Shown: positions 39,858 to 49,012, counted from the stretch's first letter. The stretch: DNA of 64,000 nt from Deinococcus gobiensis I-0 (GCF_000252445.1 NC_017790.1:425001-489000); one strand, 5' to 3'. Notes: generated by a model not told the origin, from the sequence alone. Numbers and translations are program-made.

Positions 39858-40991
39858 CTACAATCGGCTCCACTCGGCCGCCTGCCGCAACGCCGCCGCC
39901 GCGCGGTCCACCTCATCAGGGGTGGTGGCGGCGCCGAAGCTCAGGCGCAGGGACGACCGCGCGTCGGCCTCGCTCAGGCCCAGGGCCGTCAGGACGTGGC
40001 TGGGCTGCATGGTCCCGGCCGCGCAGGCGCTGCCCGCACTGGCCGACACGCCCAGCAGGTCGAGATTCATGAGCAGCGCCTCGCCGTCGGTGCCGGGCAG
40101 GGTCAGGCTGACGACCTTGGGGCTGCCCTCCGGCGCGTGGTTGACCCGCAGGCCCGGCAGGTCGGCCACCGCCGCCAGAAAGCGGGCGCGCAGGTCGCTC
40201 AGGTGGTCGAAGGTCGCCCCGCGCCCGGCCTCGGCCTCGGTCAGGGCCACGCCCGCCGCGTAGACCCCCGCCGTGTTGCCCGTGCCGGGGCGCAGGCCAC
40301 CTTCCTGCCCGCCGCCGAAGGTGACGGGCGGCAGCTCGGTGCCCCGGCGCACGTACAGCAGGCCCACGCCGCGCGGGCCGCCCCACTTGTGCGCGCTGAA
40401 GGTGGCGTAGGTCACGCCCCAGCCCGCGAGGTCCAGCGGCAGCACCCCGGGGGCCTGCACGGCGTCGGTGTGGTAGGGCACGCCCCGCGCGGCGGCGACG
40501 GCGGCCAGCGCGGCCGTGTCCTGCACGGTCCCGATCTCGTTGTTGGCGTGGTGGATGCTGACCAGCGCCGTGTCGGGCCGCAGCGCCGCTTCCAGCTCGG
40601 CCGGGGAGTAGCGGCCGTGCGCGTCCGGGGTCAGGAAGGTCAGGGCCCAGCCGCGCGCCGCCAGGGTCCGCGCCGGGGCCAGCACCGCCGAGTGTTCGGT
40701 GGGCGTCGTGACGAGGTGGCCGGGGCGGCCGTGCGCCTCCTCCCAGGCCTGGGCACGGCCCAGCACGACGTGGTTGTCGCCCTCGGTGCCGCCGCTGTTC
40801 ACGGTCAGGGTGCGCGGGTCCACCCGCAGCGCCGCCGCCATCCGGGCGCGGCCGTCCTCCAGCAGCTCGCGCGCCGCCTGCCCGGCTGCGTGCACGCTCG
40901 CGGGGTTGCCCGGCAGCGCCGCCGCCCGCACGTAGGCGTCCAGCGCAGCCGGCGTCATGGGGTGGGTCGCGGCGTAGTCGAGATAGATCAT
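39858..40991 (-). CDS. Cysteine desulfurase (NifS/IscS family)
   Basis: 377 residues. MIYLDYAATHPMTPAAL, VNSGGTEGDNHVVLG, the PLP lysine in FSAHKWGGPRGVG and the catalytic cysteine loop SAGSACAAGTMQPSH are present. It draws sulfur from cysteine for Fe-S clusters or thiolation. GGGGAG lies 6 nt before the ATG, 14 bp after the PASTA gene. No iscU or sufBC is adjacent, so the acceptor is unknown. It is the last gene of a four-gene minus-strand run. Confidence 0.92.
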   Translation of the reverse strand: MIYLDYAATHPMTPAALDAYVRAAALPGNPASVHAAGQAARELLEDGRARMAAALRVDPRTLTVNSGGTEGDNHVVLGRAQAWEEAHGRPGHLVTTPTEHSAVLAPARTLAARGWALTFLTPDAHGRYSPAELEAALRPDTALVSIHHANNEIGTVQDTAALAAVAAARGVPYHTDAVQAPGVLPLDLAGWGVTYATFSAHKWGGPRGVGLLYVRRGTELPPVTFGGGQEGGLRPGTGNTAGVYAAGVALTEAEAGRGATFDHLSDLRARFLAAVADLPGLRVNHAPEGSPKVVSLTLPGTDGEALLMNLDLLGVSASAGSACAAGTMQPSHVLTALGLSEADARSSLRLSFGAATTPDEVDRAAAALRQAAEWSRL

Positions 40992-41005
40992 GCCGGGCTC
41001 CCCGC

Positions 41006-42724
41006 CTACTGGGCCGCCACGCGGGCGTATTCGGCCGTGCCCTGCCGCACGATGAACACGGCGTTGCCGCGCACCTCGACCGGTGTCTGGGCGCGCTGCC
41101 CGGCGAGGCGCGCAGCCTCGGTGGCCGGCAGCACCTGCCGCTCGCCGTCGGCGTCCTGAACGACCACGCTGTAGCTGCCCTCCGGCAGGTCGGCCGGGAA
41201 GTCGTAACGGAAGTCCACCTGCCGCGCCGTGAGGGCGTCGGGCGTCTGGGCCGAGTTGTCGCCCAGGCCGGTCTGCGGCAGCGGCGGAATCTCCTGCGGG
41301 GTGGCCGAAGTGCCCGCGCCGGAAGGCGTGGTCTCCGAAGTAGCCGGGGTCGCTGCGCCGGAGGAAGAGGTGTTGCCGGTGCCCTGGCCCTCGTCGGGCA
41401 CGGCGGGCAGCGGGGGCACGTAGGCCGGGGGCAGCGGCAGGCTGCCGGCCGGCGTGTTGGGCGGCGTATAGCGCGCCGAGGAGATGACCAGCCGCACCGG
41501 GCTGCCCACCGTGACCCGCACGAAGGGAGCCGGGTCCTGGCGCAGCACGAGGTTCTGCGGGCCGTCGCTGGGCTCGCGGGTGTAGGTGGTGATGACCAGC
41601 CCGGCGGCGCGGGCGTGGTCGCGCGCCTGCTCGAAGGTCATGCCGCTCAGGTCGGCGATCCAGGTTTCCTTGCCCTGCACGCCGGTGCTCACCATGACCT
41701 GCACCGGCTGGCCGCGCTCGGTGCTCGATCCCTGGGCCGGGACCTGCGCCACGATGCGGCCCTCGGGGGTGGAACTCAGGGTGCCGTCCACCCGCACGAC
41801 TTTGCCCAGGCGCAGGCCGCTGTCGCGCAGCAGGCTGCGGGCCTGGTCCACGGTCTGGTCCTCGACGCGCGGCACGCTCATCAGGGGGGGCTTGTTGACC
41901 GTCAGGACGATCTGCCGCCCGATGGGCAGGGTGGTGTCGCCCGCCGGCTCCTGGCGCAGCACGGCCCCCACGGCCGCGTTGGCGTTGTCGCCGTAGGCGT
42001 ACTCGACCCGGAATCCGGCCTGGGTGAGGGTCTGCGCCGCCGTGCGCGCGTCCTTGCCGGTCACGGCCGCCACGGTCCTGACCGGCGGGTTGAGGTACAC
42101 CTGCGCCGCCTGCGCGCCCAGCCAGCCCGCCCCGCCCAGGAATAGCAGCCCCGGCACGAAGCTCAGCCACGCGCCGGGCGCCCTCTCGCGCTTCTTGCGC
42201 CTGACCCGGCCCCCGGCCAGCGCGGCCAGGGTGGGGGCGTTCAGGGCGGTGATGTCCGCCAGGCTGCGGCCCTGGGGGGCGGGGCGCAGGTAGGCCACCT
42301 GCGGCACCTGGCCGTCCAGCACCACGTCGGCGTCGGCCAGCGCGAAACCGTGGTTGGCGAGGGCGGCGGCCAGCGCCTGCACGGCCTCGACAGTTTCCTC
42401 CTGCTTCTGGGGCTGGGTGACCACGTCGGTCAGAGGGGTGCCTGCCACCGGCTGCCACACCGCGTAGTAGGCCCCGGGGCGCGCGACCACGTCGGTCAGG
42501 CCGGCGGGCGCGATGGCCCGCAGGGCGGTGCGGTAGGCATGGAAGCCCTGGCGGTCCGCCTGCGACCCCACTGTGAACCAGGCCACCCGGCGCAGCGCTC
42601 CGGCGGCGGCGTTCACCTCGTACAGGGTGACGTTGCCGCTGCGCGACAGCTCGCGCACGACCTCATATTTGCCGTCGATGGTCCGCATCGGCGGCGTCAG
42701 CGTGGTGGTGTCCGGCCCCGTCAT
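41006..42724 (-). CDS. PASTA-domain protein with degenerate kinase domain (pseudokinase)
   Basis: 572 residues. The first 170 look like a decayed Hanks kinase: MRTIDGKYEVVRELSRSGNV and TLYEVNAAAGALRRVAWFTV mimic the N-lobe, but there is no intact glycine loop, HRD, DFG or APE motif. A basic stretch (RRKKRER) and one transmembrane helix (about 187-210) follow. Then come three PASTA domains (about 212-450, e.g. VEDQTVDQARSLLRDSGLRLG), a Pro/Ser/Thr linker and a C-terminal beta domain. PASTA domains bind peptidoglycan or muropeptides, so this is probably a wall sensor without kinase activity. The ATG overlaps the PAP2 stop as ATGA. Confidence 0.85.
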   Translation of the reverse strand: MTGPDTTTLTPPMRTIDGKYEVVRELSRSGNVTLYEVNAAAGALRRVAWFTVGSQADRQGFHAYRTALRAIAPAGLTDVVARPGAYYAVWQPVAGTPLTDVVTQPQKQEETVEAVQALAAALANHGFALADADVVLDGQVPQVAYLRPAPQGRSLADITALNAPTLAALAGGRVRRKKRERAPGAWLSFVPGLLFLGGAGWLGAQAAQVYLNPPVRTVAAVTGKDARTAAQTLTQAGFRVEYAYGDNANAAVGAVLRQEPAGDTTLPIGRQIVLTVNKPPLMSVPRVEDQTVDQARSLLRDSGLRLGKVVRVDGTLSSTPEGRIVAQVPAQGSSTERGQPVQVMVSTGVQGKETWIADLSGMTFEQARDHARAAGLVITTYTREPSDGPQNLVLRQDPAPFVRVTVGSPVRLVISSARYTPPNTPAGSLPLPPAYVPPLPAVPDEGQGTGNTSSSGAATPATSETTPSGAGTSATPQEIPPLPQTGLGDNSAQTPDALTARQVDFRYDFPADLPEGSYSVVVQDADGERQVLPATEAARLAGQRAQTPVEVRGNAVFIVRQGTAEYARVAAQ

Positions 42725-43503
42725 TCACGGCCCAGCATAGCGCGCGCCCGGCCGGGCCGGATCACAACCGCCTGAGAACCGGCCCGGCTGCCGGGGCGGC
42801 CCAGCAGCGCCCAGACTCCGTACACCCAGGCGAGCCCGGTCAGCAGGCCGGCGAGCACGTCGGTGGGGTAGTGGACGCCCAGCACCAGCCGCGCGCCGCC
42901 CATCAGCAGGCAGTAGGTCACGCCCAGGCCCAGCGCGGGCCAGCGCCAGCGCGTGCGCCACAGCAGCAGGACGGCCACGCTGCACAGCGCCGCCGCGAAC
43001 ATGCTGTGGCCGCTGGGAAACGACGCGCCGTTCTCGGCGACCGTGCGCGGCCACAGCTCCGGCCGGGGGCGGTGAAAGACCAGTTTCATCAGCGCGTTCA
43101 GCAGGACGGCCCCGCCCAGCGCCCACAGCGCGAACAGGGCCTGGGCCCGTTGCCGCAACCACAGCGCCGCCGGAATGGCCACGAACAGCGGCCCCATGAC
43201 CTCCGGGCCGCCCAGGACGTGCAGCGCGGCGCTCAGGTGCAGCAGGGCGGGGGTCGTGTGGGCATGGACCCAGAGCAGCAGGGGCGACTCGAAGGCGAAG
43301 CGTTCCTGCTCCAGCACCTCCTCGCCGATCCAGCCGACGGTCAGCAGCGGCGTGAGGACGAGCAGCAGCAGCCCCAGCACGGGCATGAGCTGGCTGGCGG
43401 GAGAAGAGGCCTGAATCGCGGGTGCGGGGCGGGAGAGCCGGGGCATGGCCCACTGTGCGGCCTGCTTGCGGGGCGTGGCGTCCTCCTTTGGGATGTCCCG
43501 CAC
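42721..43503 (-). CDS. PAP2-family membrane phosphatase
   Basis: 260 residues from GTG 43503, or 241 from ATG 43446; neither has a clear ribosome-binding site, so the start is uncertain. About six helices carry the three phosphatase motifs KLVFHRPRP, PSGHSMFAA and GVHYPTDVLAG. Substrates are lipid phosphates, possibly undecaprenyl diphosphate (as BcrC) or phosphatidate. Its stop overlaps the PASTA gene start, linking a possible lipid-carrier recycling enzyme to a wall-binding protein. Confidence 0.85.
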   Translation of the reverse strand: MRDIPKEDATPRKQAAQWAMPRLSRPAPAIQASSPASQLMPVLGLLLLVLTPLLTVGWIGEEVLEQERFAFESPLLLWVHAHTTPALLHLSAALHVLGGPEVMGPLFVAIPAALWLRQRAQALFALWALGGAVLLNALMKLVFHRPRPELWPRTVAENGASFPSGHSMFAAALCSVAVLLLWRTRWRWPALGLGVTYCLLMGGARLVLGVHYPTDVLAGLLTGLAWVYGVWALLGRPGSRAGSQAVVIRPGRARAMLGRE

Positions 43504-43510
43504 GGGCGCG

Positions 43511-44179
43511 CTACCCGACGAGGCTGGCGACCGCGTTGATGGTCACCGCGATGATGACCGTGCCGAACAGGTACGAGATCATGGCGTGCCCGAGAAGCAG
43601 CCGGCGCATCCGGCGGGTGTCGAGGTTGGTGTCGCTGACCTGGAAGGTCATGCCGATGGTGAAGGACAGGTAGGCGAAGTCCGAGAAGGTCGGGTCGGCC
43701 AGCGGCCCGTCCTGGCCGCGCTGCACGAACTGCACGCCCGCGCCGCCGTCCTCGTAGAAGCGCCGCGCGTAGTGCAGCACGTATTCGACATGCACGAGCA
43801 GCCACGACAGGACCACTGTCACGATCGCCAGTCCGGTGAGCAGGTCGGCGGCGAGGCCCTTCTGCTGCCCGGCCTCGTGCAGCGCGAACACCACGCCCAC
43901 GAGGCTGATGACGGCCGCTGCCAGCGTCAGGAAGGCCGAGATGACGCGGGTGTTGTCCTCGCGGGTGGCGCGCGCGCGCGTCTCCTCGGGCGTGCAGCGC
44001 AGCAGGGGCGCGAGCCGCAGCAGATTCACCGCGCAGAAGGTCGCCCAGCCCAGCAGCGCGTGGGCTTCCCAGGGCCAGTGGCCCGGCAGGGCGACGGCCA
44101 ACAGGACCCCGAGCAGTCCCCCCAGCACCAGACGGAAGGCGGCGGGCGGCGCATTGGGCTTGACGCGGGGGCTGGACAC
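43511..44179 (-). CDS. DUF1345 membrane protein
   Basis: 222 residues with about five transmembrane helices (LVLGGLLGVLLAVALPGHWP, LTGLAIVTVVLSWLLVHVEY, FGTVIIAVTINAVASLVG). FSDFAYLSFTIGMTFQVSD is the hallmark of DUF1345, a family with faint ion-channel resemblance and no proven function. GTG 44179 has TATCTT (complement of 44187-44192) 7 nt upstream, identical in form to the LmbE gene, so it probably heads the DUF1345-PAP2-PASTA-desulfurase transcript. Confidence 0.82.
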   Translation of the reverse strand: MSSPRVKPNAPPAAFRLVLGGLLGVLLAVALPGHWPWEAHALLGWATFCAVNLLRLAPLLRCTPEETRARATREDNTRVISAFLTLAAAVISLVGVVFALHEAGQQKGLAADLLTGLAIVTVVLSWLLVHVEYVLHYARRFYEDGGAGVQFVQRGQDGPLADPTFSDFAYLSFTIGMTFQVSDTNLDTRRMRRLLLGHAMISYLFGTVIIAVTINAVASLVG

Positions 44180-44249
44180 AGTCCGGAAGATAGCGCCGCG
44201 CCCGTAAGGCCCAGATCAAAGCCGCGCGGGGAAGGGCGGGCACATCCGC

Positions 44250-44278
44250 TTGACGCCCCCGGCCCGGTCGCCTACAGT
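44250..44278 (+). promoter_or_regulatory. Strong promoter of the proS leader
   Basis: TTGACG (44250-44255) and TACAGT (44273-44278) are separated by exactly 17 nt, among the best promoter matches in the window. The ATG of the leader ORF begins 7 nt after the -10 box, where transcription should start. Confidence 0.82.
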
Positions 44279-44285
44279 CCGGGAC

Positions 44286-44366
44286 ATGAGCGGACAGACG
44301 ACCTCCCTGCGGTGCCAGCGCATCGGGGCGGGTCTGCCCGTGCTCCCGCCTCCCGCTGGGGTGTAA
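44286..44366 (+). CDS. Proline-rich leader peptide upstream of proS
   Basis: A 26-codon ORF beginning MSGQTTSLRCQRIG and ending LPVLPPPAGV. Four of the last nine codons are proline, three of them consecutive (CCG CCT CCC at 44346-44354). The ATG coincides with the predicted transcription start of the promoter at 44250-44278, so it should be translated as a leaderless mRNA. It lies 214 bp before proS. The cognate-codon run next to a prolyl-tRNA synthetase gene points to a regulatory leader peptide. Conservation is untested; chance is the alternative. Confidence 0.7.
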   Translation: MSGQTTSLRCQRIGAGLPVLPPPAGV

Positions 44367-44580
44367 GAAGAATTTCCGGTGAGTTGAACGCGCACCCGAG
44401 CGGAGCGAAAAGAAAACGTACGGCACGGCCAGGAGGCAGAAGCCTGTCGGTGGGCTTTCCGACGGGGCTCTGCACCGGAGCGGTGCCGGAGGACGGCGAG
44501 CTGCCGGTCCCATATGGCCGGAGCCCGGGGTGGCCCGGCCCGGGCGCAGCCTTTGCGTCCATAGTGAGAGGAGGACAAAC
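44367..44580 (+). other. Structured proS leader RNA
   Basis: The 214 bases before proS fold readily: GTCGG-TGGGCTTT-CCGAC nested inside CAGAAGCC/GGCTCTG, then GCACC-GGAGC-GGTGC, then GCCCGGG/CCCGGGC. GCCTCC within the leader's proline codons (44348-44353) can pair with GGAGGC (44432-44437). There is no T-rich terminator, so control could be translational or Rho-dependent. GAGGAGG at 44569-44575 is the proS ribosome-binding site. Confidence 0.5.
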
Positions 44581-46362
44581 ATGCGGCTTTCCCAGAGCCT
44601 GTTCAAGACGCGGCGCGAGGCCCCGGCCGACGCCGAGACGCGCGGCACGCAACTGCTCATCCGCGCCGGTTACCTGCACAAGGTGGGCAGCGGCCTGTAC
44701 GCCAGCCTGCCCCTGCTGACCCGCACCCTGCACAAGCTCGAGGCCCTGATCCGCGAGGAACTCGACCCTGTCGCCCAGGAGGTCAGCCTGCCGGCGCTGC
44801 AACCGGCTGCGCTGTGGCGGCAGTCGGGCCGCTGGGAGGCCTACCGCGCCGAGGGCCTGATGTTCGCGGTCCAGGACCGCGCCGGGCGCGAGCTGGCCCT
44901 GGCCCCGACCCACGAGGAGGTCGCCGCCGCCCTGGCGCGCGAGGTGGTGGGCAGCTACCGCGACCTGCCGCTGAGCGTGTACCAGATCGGCCGCAAGTTC
45001 CGCGACGAACTGCGCCCGCGCGCCGGGCTGCTGCGTACCCGCGAATTCACGATGAAGGACGGCTACAGCTTCCACGCCGACGAGGCCGACCTGCGCCGGC
45101 ATTTCGGAGAGGTGTCGGACGCCTACGCCCGCCTCCTGACCCGGCTGGGCGCGCCGTGGCAGGTGGTCGAGGCCGACAGCGGCAGCATCGGCGGAGCCGG
45201 CAGCCGCGAATTCATGATCCTGAGCGACGTGGGCGAGGACGAGCTGCTGCGCACCCCCGACGGCCGCTCCGCCGCCAACGCCGAGCAGGCCGTGTCCCGC
45301 GCCGCAGAGGTCGGGGCCTCGCCGTTCGCGGCCTACGCGCGGGTCCACACCCCCAGCACCTCCAGCGTGGAGGCCGTCGCGGCGGCGCTGGGCTGCGGGG
45401 CTGGGCACGTCGTCAAGATGCTGCTGTACACGGCGCGGGTGGGCAGTCCGGAGTCCGGGCAGGTCTGGCCGGTGCTCGTGTGCCTGCGCGGCGACCACAG
45501 TGTGAACTCGGTCAAGCTCCGCAACGCGGTGGCGGCGCGGGTGGACGGCCCGCTGCTGACCCTGGAGGCGGCCGTGCCGGGCGACTGGGCGGCCGATCCG
45601 CTGCCGCTGGGCTTCGTCGGGCCGGACCTGCCGGACACGGTGGTCGCCCGGCGCGCGGGGGTGCGGCCGGAAGTGCTGCGGCTGTGCGACACGGCGGCGG
45701 CCGGGGCACGCGGTTTCGTCGCCGGGGCGAACGAGGTCGGCTGGCATGTGGTGGGGGCCGACTGGGACGTGACCCACACGCGGCCGGAGGTGGCTGAGCT
45801 GCGGCAGGCGCGGGCGGGCGAGGCGAGCGTGCAGGACGCCTCTCAGCGGCTGGAGTCGGCGCGCGGCATCGAGGTCGGGCACGTCTTCCAGCTCGGCACG
45901 CGCTACACGGCGGCGCTGGGGGCGACCTTCACGGCGGCCGACGGGCGCGAACAGGCGCTGCACATGGGCTGCTACGGCATCGGCGTGACGCGGCTGGCGC
46001 AGGCCCTCGCGGAGGTCTGGGCCGACGACCGGGGGCTGGTGTGGCCGGCGGTCCTCGCGCCCTATACGGTCATGCTGACGGTGGTGGACCCGGGCGACCC
46101 GGCCCAGCGGGAAGCGGCCGAGGGTCTGTACGCCGCGCTGCGGGCCGCCGGGCTGGACCCGCTGCTCGACGACCGCGACGTGCGCCCCGGCGTCAAGTTC
46201 GCGGACGCCGACCTGGTGGGGCTGCCCTGGCGCGTCACCGTGGGCCGCCACGCCGCGCAGGGCGAGGCCGAGCTGACCGCACGCCGGAGCGGCGAGACGT
46301 GGCGCGTGCCGCTGGCCGGGGTGGTGGACGCCCTGCGCGCCCGGCTGGCGGCCCCGGACTGA
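44581..46362 (+). CDS. proS: Prolyl-tRNA synthetase, bacterial type
   Basis: 593 residues. It follows the E. coli-type enzyme: RLSQSLFKTRREAPADAET, GYLHKVGSGLYASLPL, APTHEEVAAALAREVV (motif 2 area), KFRDELRPRAGLLRTREF, MKDGYSFHADEADL and motif 3 CYGIGVTRLAQAL. An editing (INS) domain lies at about 225-390, and an anticodon-binding domain ends the protein. It charges tRNA-Pro. ATG 44581 is preceded by GAGGAGG with 5 nt spacing. Expression is probably governed by the leader at 44250-44580. Confidence 0.97.
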   Translation: MRLSQSLFKTRREAPADAETRGTQLLIRAGYLHKVGSGLYASLPLLTRTLHKLEALIREELDPVAQEVSLPALQPAALWRQSGRWEAYRAEGLMFAVQDRAGRELALAPTHEEVAAALAREVVGSYRDLPLSVYQIGRKFRDELRPRAGLLRTREFTMKDGYSFHADEADLRRHFGEVSDAYARLLTRLGAPWQVVEADSGSIGGAGSREFMILSDVGEDELLRTPDGRSAANAEQAVSRAAEVGASPFAAYARVHTPSTSSVEAVAAALGCGAGHVVKMLLYTARVGSPESGQVWPVLVCLRGDHSVNSVKLRNAVAARVDGPLLTLEAAVPGDWAADPLPLGFVGPDLPDTVVARRAGVRPEVLRLCDTAAAGARGFVAGANEVGWHVVGADWDVTHTRPEVAELRQARAGEASVQDASQRLESARGIEVGHVFQLGTRYTAALGATFTAADGREQALHMGCYGIGVTRLAQALAEVWADDRGLVWPAVLAPYTVMLTVVDPGDPAQREAAEGLYAALRAAGLDPLLDDRDVRPGVKFADADLVGLPWRVTVGRHAAQGEAELTARRSGETWRVPLAGVVDALRARLAAPD

Positions 46363-46435
46363 CCCCCCGTAAGCCCCCAGGCCTCCTTCGGCCGGTCTTC
46401 ATCTGCGGCGGGGGAGGCAGGGCGCACACTGGGGC

Positions 46436-47065
46436 ATGCGCCGCGCGCCGACCACCGATCCCCTCCGCCCCGTGCAGGCCCAGCGCGAGCCCTCGCGGGT
46501 GGCCGCCGCCCTCACCGCGACCGGCGTGCTCGTGGGGGTGGTGTGGGTGCTGGAATTCGTGGACCTCCTGGGCTTCGGGGGGCGGCTGGATCTGTTCGGC
46601 ATCCAGCCGCGCAACCCCGCCACGCTGGGGCACATTTTCACGGCGCCGTTCATGCACGCGGGTTTTCCGCACCTGCTCGCCAATACGGTGCCGCTGGCGG
46701 TGCTGTCCTTCATGAGTGCGGCGCGCAACCTGTGGCGCTACCTCGCCGCCACCCTCGTCATCGTGACGGTGGGGGGCGCGCTCGTGTGGCTCTTCGGGCG
46801 CGGCAACAGCGTGCACCTGGGGGCCAGCGAGCTGATCTTCGGGTATCTGGGCTACCTGCTGGGTGTCGGCTGGTGGGAGCGGACCCCGGTCGCCATCGGG
46901 GTGGCGGTCGCGGCCTTCCTGCTGTACGGCGGGCTGATCTGGGGCGTGTTCCCGAGTAACCCCTACGTGTCGTGGGAGGGGCACCTGTTCGGTTTCCTGG
47001 CGGGCCTGTTCGCGGCGCTGCTGCTGCACGGGCGCCGGCCGGGCCGGCCCACGGCGCGGCTGTAG
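46436..47065 (+). CDS. Rhomboid-family intramembrane serine protease
   Basis: 209 residues, about six helices. The WRYL region and the catalytic segment [15 protein letters not shown] (Ser in GASE) are followed by the histidine helix [36 protein letters not shown] is the typical L1-TM2 histidine-asparagine motif. It probably cleaves membrane proteins within the bilayer; substrates are unknown. A CACACT box lies 5 nt before the ATG. Confidence 0.86.
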   Translation: MRRAPTTDPLRPVQAQREPSRVAAALTATGVLVGVVWVLEFVDLLGFGGRLDLFGIQPRNPATLGHIFTAPFMHAGFPHLLANTVPLAVLSFMSAARNLWRYLAATLVIVTVGGALVWLFGRGNSVHLGASELIFGYLGYLLGVGWWERTPVAIGVAVAAFLLYGGLIWGVFPSNPYVSWEGHLFGFLAGLFAALLLHGRRPGRPTARL

Positions 47066-47121
47066 GCCGCCGGGGCCAGGGGGGACCAGCGGCCCCGCGC
47101 GTCCCTGCTACGCTGCCCGGC

Positions 47122-48282
47122 ATGCTGCTGCTCCCCGACCCCGTCCGCCCCGAGGTCCGGCAGGTCACGCGCCGCGCCGCCGAAGCCATCGCCGCCCACC
47201 TGGCCGCGTGCGAGGCCGCGCAGGACGTGACCCCGCAGGCCGCCGCCGCCCTGAAGGCCAGTGGCTACGCCGCCCTGACCGTGCCGGAGGCGTTCGGTGG
47301 CCTGGGCGCGACCCTGCCCGAGTTCGCGCTGACGCAGGAGCACCTGGGGCGCGCGGGGGCGTCGCTGGCGCTGGTGCTCGCCATGAACGGGCACGTGCTG
47401 GGCAGCGCCTTCGGGGCGCGGTCGTGGCCGGAGCCGCTGCTCGCGCGCCTGGGCCAGGGGGCGGCGCGCGGTGAGCTGCTCAACGCCGTCGCCAGCGAGC
47501 GCAACCTGGGCAGTCCCTCACGCGGCGGCCTGCCCGAGACCACCCTGACCCCCCAGGGGGACGGCTACCGCCTGGACGGCCGCAAGACTTGGTCTACGGG
47601 GGCGCGCGCGCTGGACACGGCCCTGGTGACCGCCGCGCTCGACGGGCAGGTCGTGCGCGTCCGGGTGGACATGCACGCGCCCGGCGTGGACATCGAGACG
47701 ACCTGGGGCGGGTCGCTGGCCCTGCGCGGCAGCGGCTCGCAGGACCTCGTGTTCAGTGGCATGAGCGTGTCGGCCCAGGACCTCGCCCCGCCCACGCCGC
47801 CCAGCCCGGTCAGCCCCGCATGGTTCTGGACCGCCCTTTCGGGCACGTACCTGGGGGTGGGCACCGCCGCCCTGGCCGAGCTGCGCCGCTACGCCGTGAC
47901 GCGGGTGCCGACCGCCCTGGGCCGGCCCATCGCCACGCTGCCGCGCGTGCGCGAGACGGCCGGGCGCATCCACGCCGAGCTGTGGGCGGCGCGCGCCCTG
48001 CTGGCCCACGCCACTCAGGCCTTCCACGCCGACCCGACCGACGCCGCCCTGCCGCTGCTCGCCGGGGCCAAGGCCGTGTGCGCGCAGGCCGCCGTAAACG
48101 CCACCGACCAGGCCGCGCGCGCGGTGGGCGGCGCGGCGCTCTCGCCCGACCAGCCCTTCGAGCGGCTGCTGCGCGACGCCCGCGCCGCCCTGACGCACCC
48201 GCCCACCGAACCCGAGGCCTACGAACGCCTCGGCGGCCTGCTCATGGACGCGGCCGAGGAAGGCGTCTACAGCGTGCCCTGA
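47122..48282 (+). CDS. Acyl-CoA dehydrogenase-like flavoprotein
   Basis: 386 residues. ALTVPEAFGGLGATLPEFAL, LLNAVASERNLGSPSRGG, RLDGRKTWSTGARALDTAL and AARALLAHATQAFHADP follow the acyl-CoA dehydrogenase fold. The usual C-terminal catalytic glutamate region is atypical (AVGGAALSPDQPFERLLRDARA), nearer to the DszC or monooxygenase-like branch, so the reaction is uncertain. TACGCT (47109-47114) lies 7 nt before the ATG, which is preferred over an upstream in-frame start overlapping the rhomboid gene. Confidence 0.8.
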   Translation: MLLLPDPVRPEVRQVTRRAAEAIAAHLAACEAAQDVTPQAAAALKASGYAALTVPEAFGGLGATLPEFALTQEHLGRAGASLALVLAMNGHVLGSAFGARSWPEPLLARLGQGAARGELLNAVASERNLGSPSRGGLPETTLTPQGDGYRLDGRKTWSTGARALDTALVTAALDGQVVRVRVDMHAPGVDIETTWGGSLALRGSGSQDLVFSGMSVSAQDLAPPTPPSPVSPAWFWTALSGTYLGVGTAALAELRRYAVTRVPTALGRPIATLPRVRETAGRIHAELWAARALLAHATQAFHADPTDAALPLLAGAKAVCAQAAVNATDQAARAVGGAALSPDQPFERLLRDARAALTHPPTEPEAYERLGGLLMDAAEEGVYSVP

Positions 48283-48386
48283 GTCGGGCCGTCTTCGATG
48301 AGCGCCGAGACGTGGACGAGCAGCGATGAACGCGCCCCTTCGGTATCCGGACATCGGCACCAGCCCGCCGGAGCGGCCTTCTCCGG

Positions 48387-49010
48387 CTAGAGCAGCACCA
48401 CCCCGCCCGGCGTGTCGAGCTGCGCGCCGAGTTCGGGTTGCGGGGCCTCGTAGACCTCGACCTCGCCGACAAAGCCGAGGCGGTCGAGCGCGGCGCGCAA
48501 CTCGGTCGGCTGCGGCGTGCCCAGGCGCAGCGTCGCCAGCGTGACGCCCGAGGCGGGCAGGCGGGTCGGCGGCGCGGGCGTATGCCACGCGATCAGCGAG
48601 GGGGCGACGCCGCCCTGCGGCAGCGAGCCGTCCGGCGGCACGGTCAGCGCCCAGCGGTTCTCGCCGCGCGACAGCTCCAGCACCTCGCCTTCCGGGTAGT
48701 CCTGTGCCGCGTCCAGCTCGGGCACGCGGGCAACCCAGTGGACCAGGGCCGGGCCGTCCTCCAGCCGTTCGCGCATCTCGGGCGTGTCCAGGCCGAACCA
48801 GCGGGCGCGGGCTGGGGCGGACGCGCCGGGATTCACGGCGATGACCTCCAGGTAGGAGGTGCCTCCCAGCGACAGCAGCGCGTTGTGCGTGCCGAAGGTC
48901 TCGTGCTCGCCGCCGGGGGCCAGGGGCACGCCCAGGCGGCCCTCCAGCCACGCCCGGCCCTCCGCGAGCGTGCGCGCGGCGACGACGAGGTGATCCAGAT
49001 GCGCGCCCAT
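48387..49010 (-). CDS. Glyoxalase-like (VOC superfamily) protein
   Basis: 207 residues: [52 protein letters not shown] and [19 protein letters not shown]. This is the PF13468-type glyoxalase-like layout, with a metal-ligand histidine and glutamate. The substrate is unknown. ATG 49010 is 2 bp after the stop of the FAD gene, so the two are co-transcribed. Confidence 0.82.
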   Translation of the reverse strand: MGAHLDHLVVAARTLAEGRAWLEGRLGVPLAPGGEHETFGTHNALLSLGGTSYLEVIAVNPGASAPARARWFGLDTPEMRERLEDGPALVHWVARVPELDAAQDYPEGEVLELSRGENRWALTVPPDGSLPQGGVAPSLIAWHTPAPPTRLPASGVTLATLRLGTPQPTELRAALDRLGFVGEVEVYEAPQPELGAQLDTPGGVVLL

Positions 49011-49012
49011 GT

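Noticed and set aside
44510..44560. T-box riboswitch before proS (GGGGTGGCCCGG and a later CGTCC)
   Set aside because: Only about 9 of 14 positions fit the T-box, the base after TGG does not suit the tRNA-Pro discriminator as expected, and no specifier loop could be placed. The leader peptide explains the region better.
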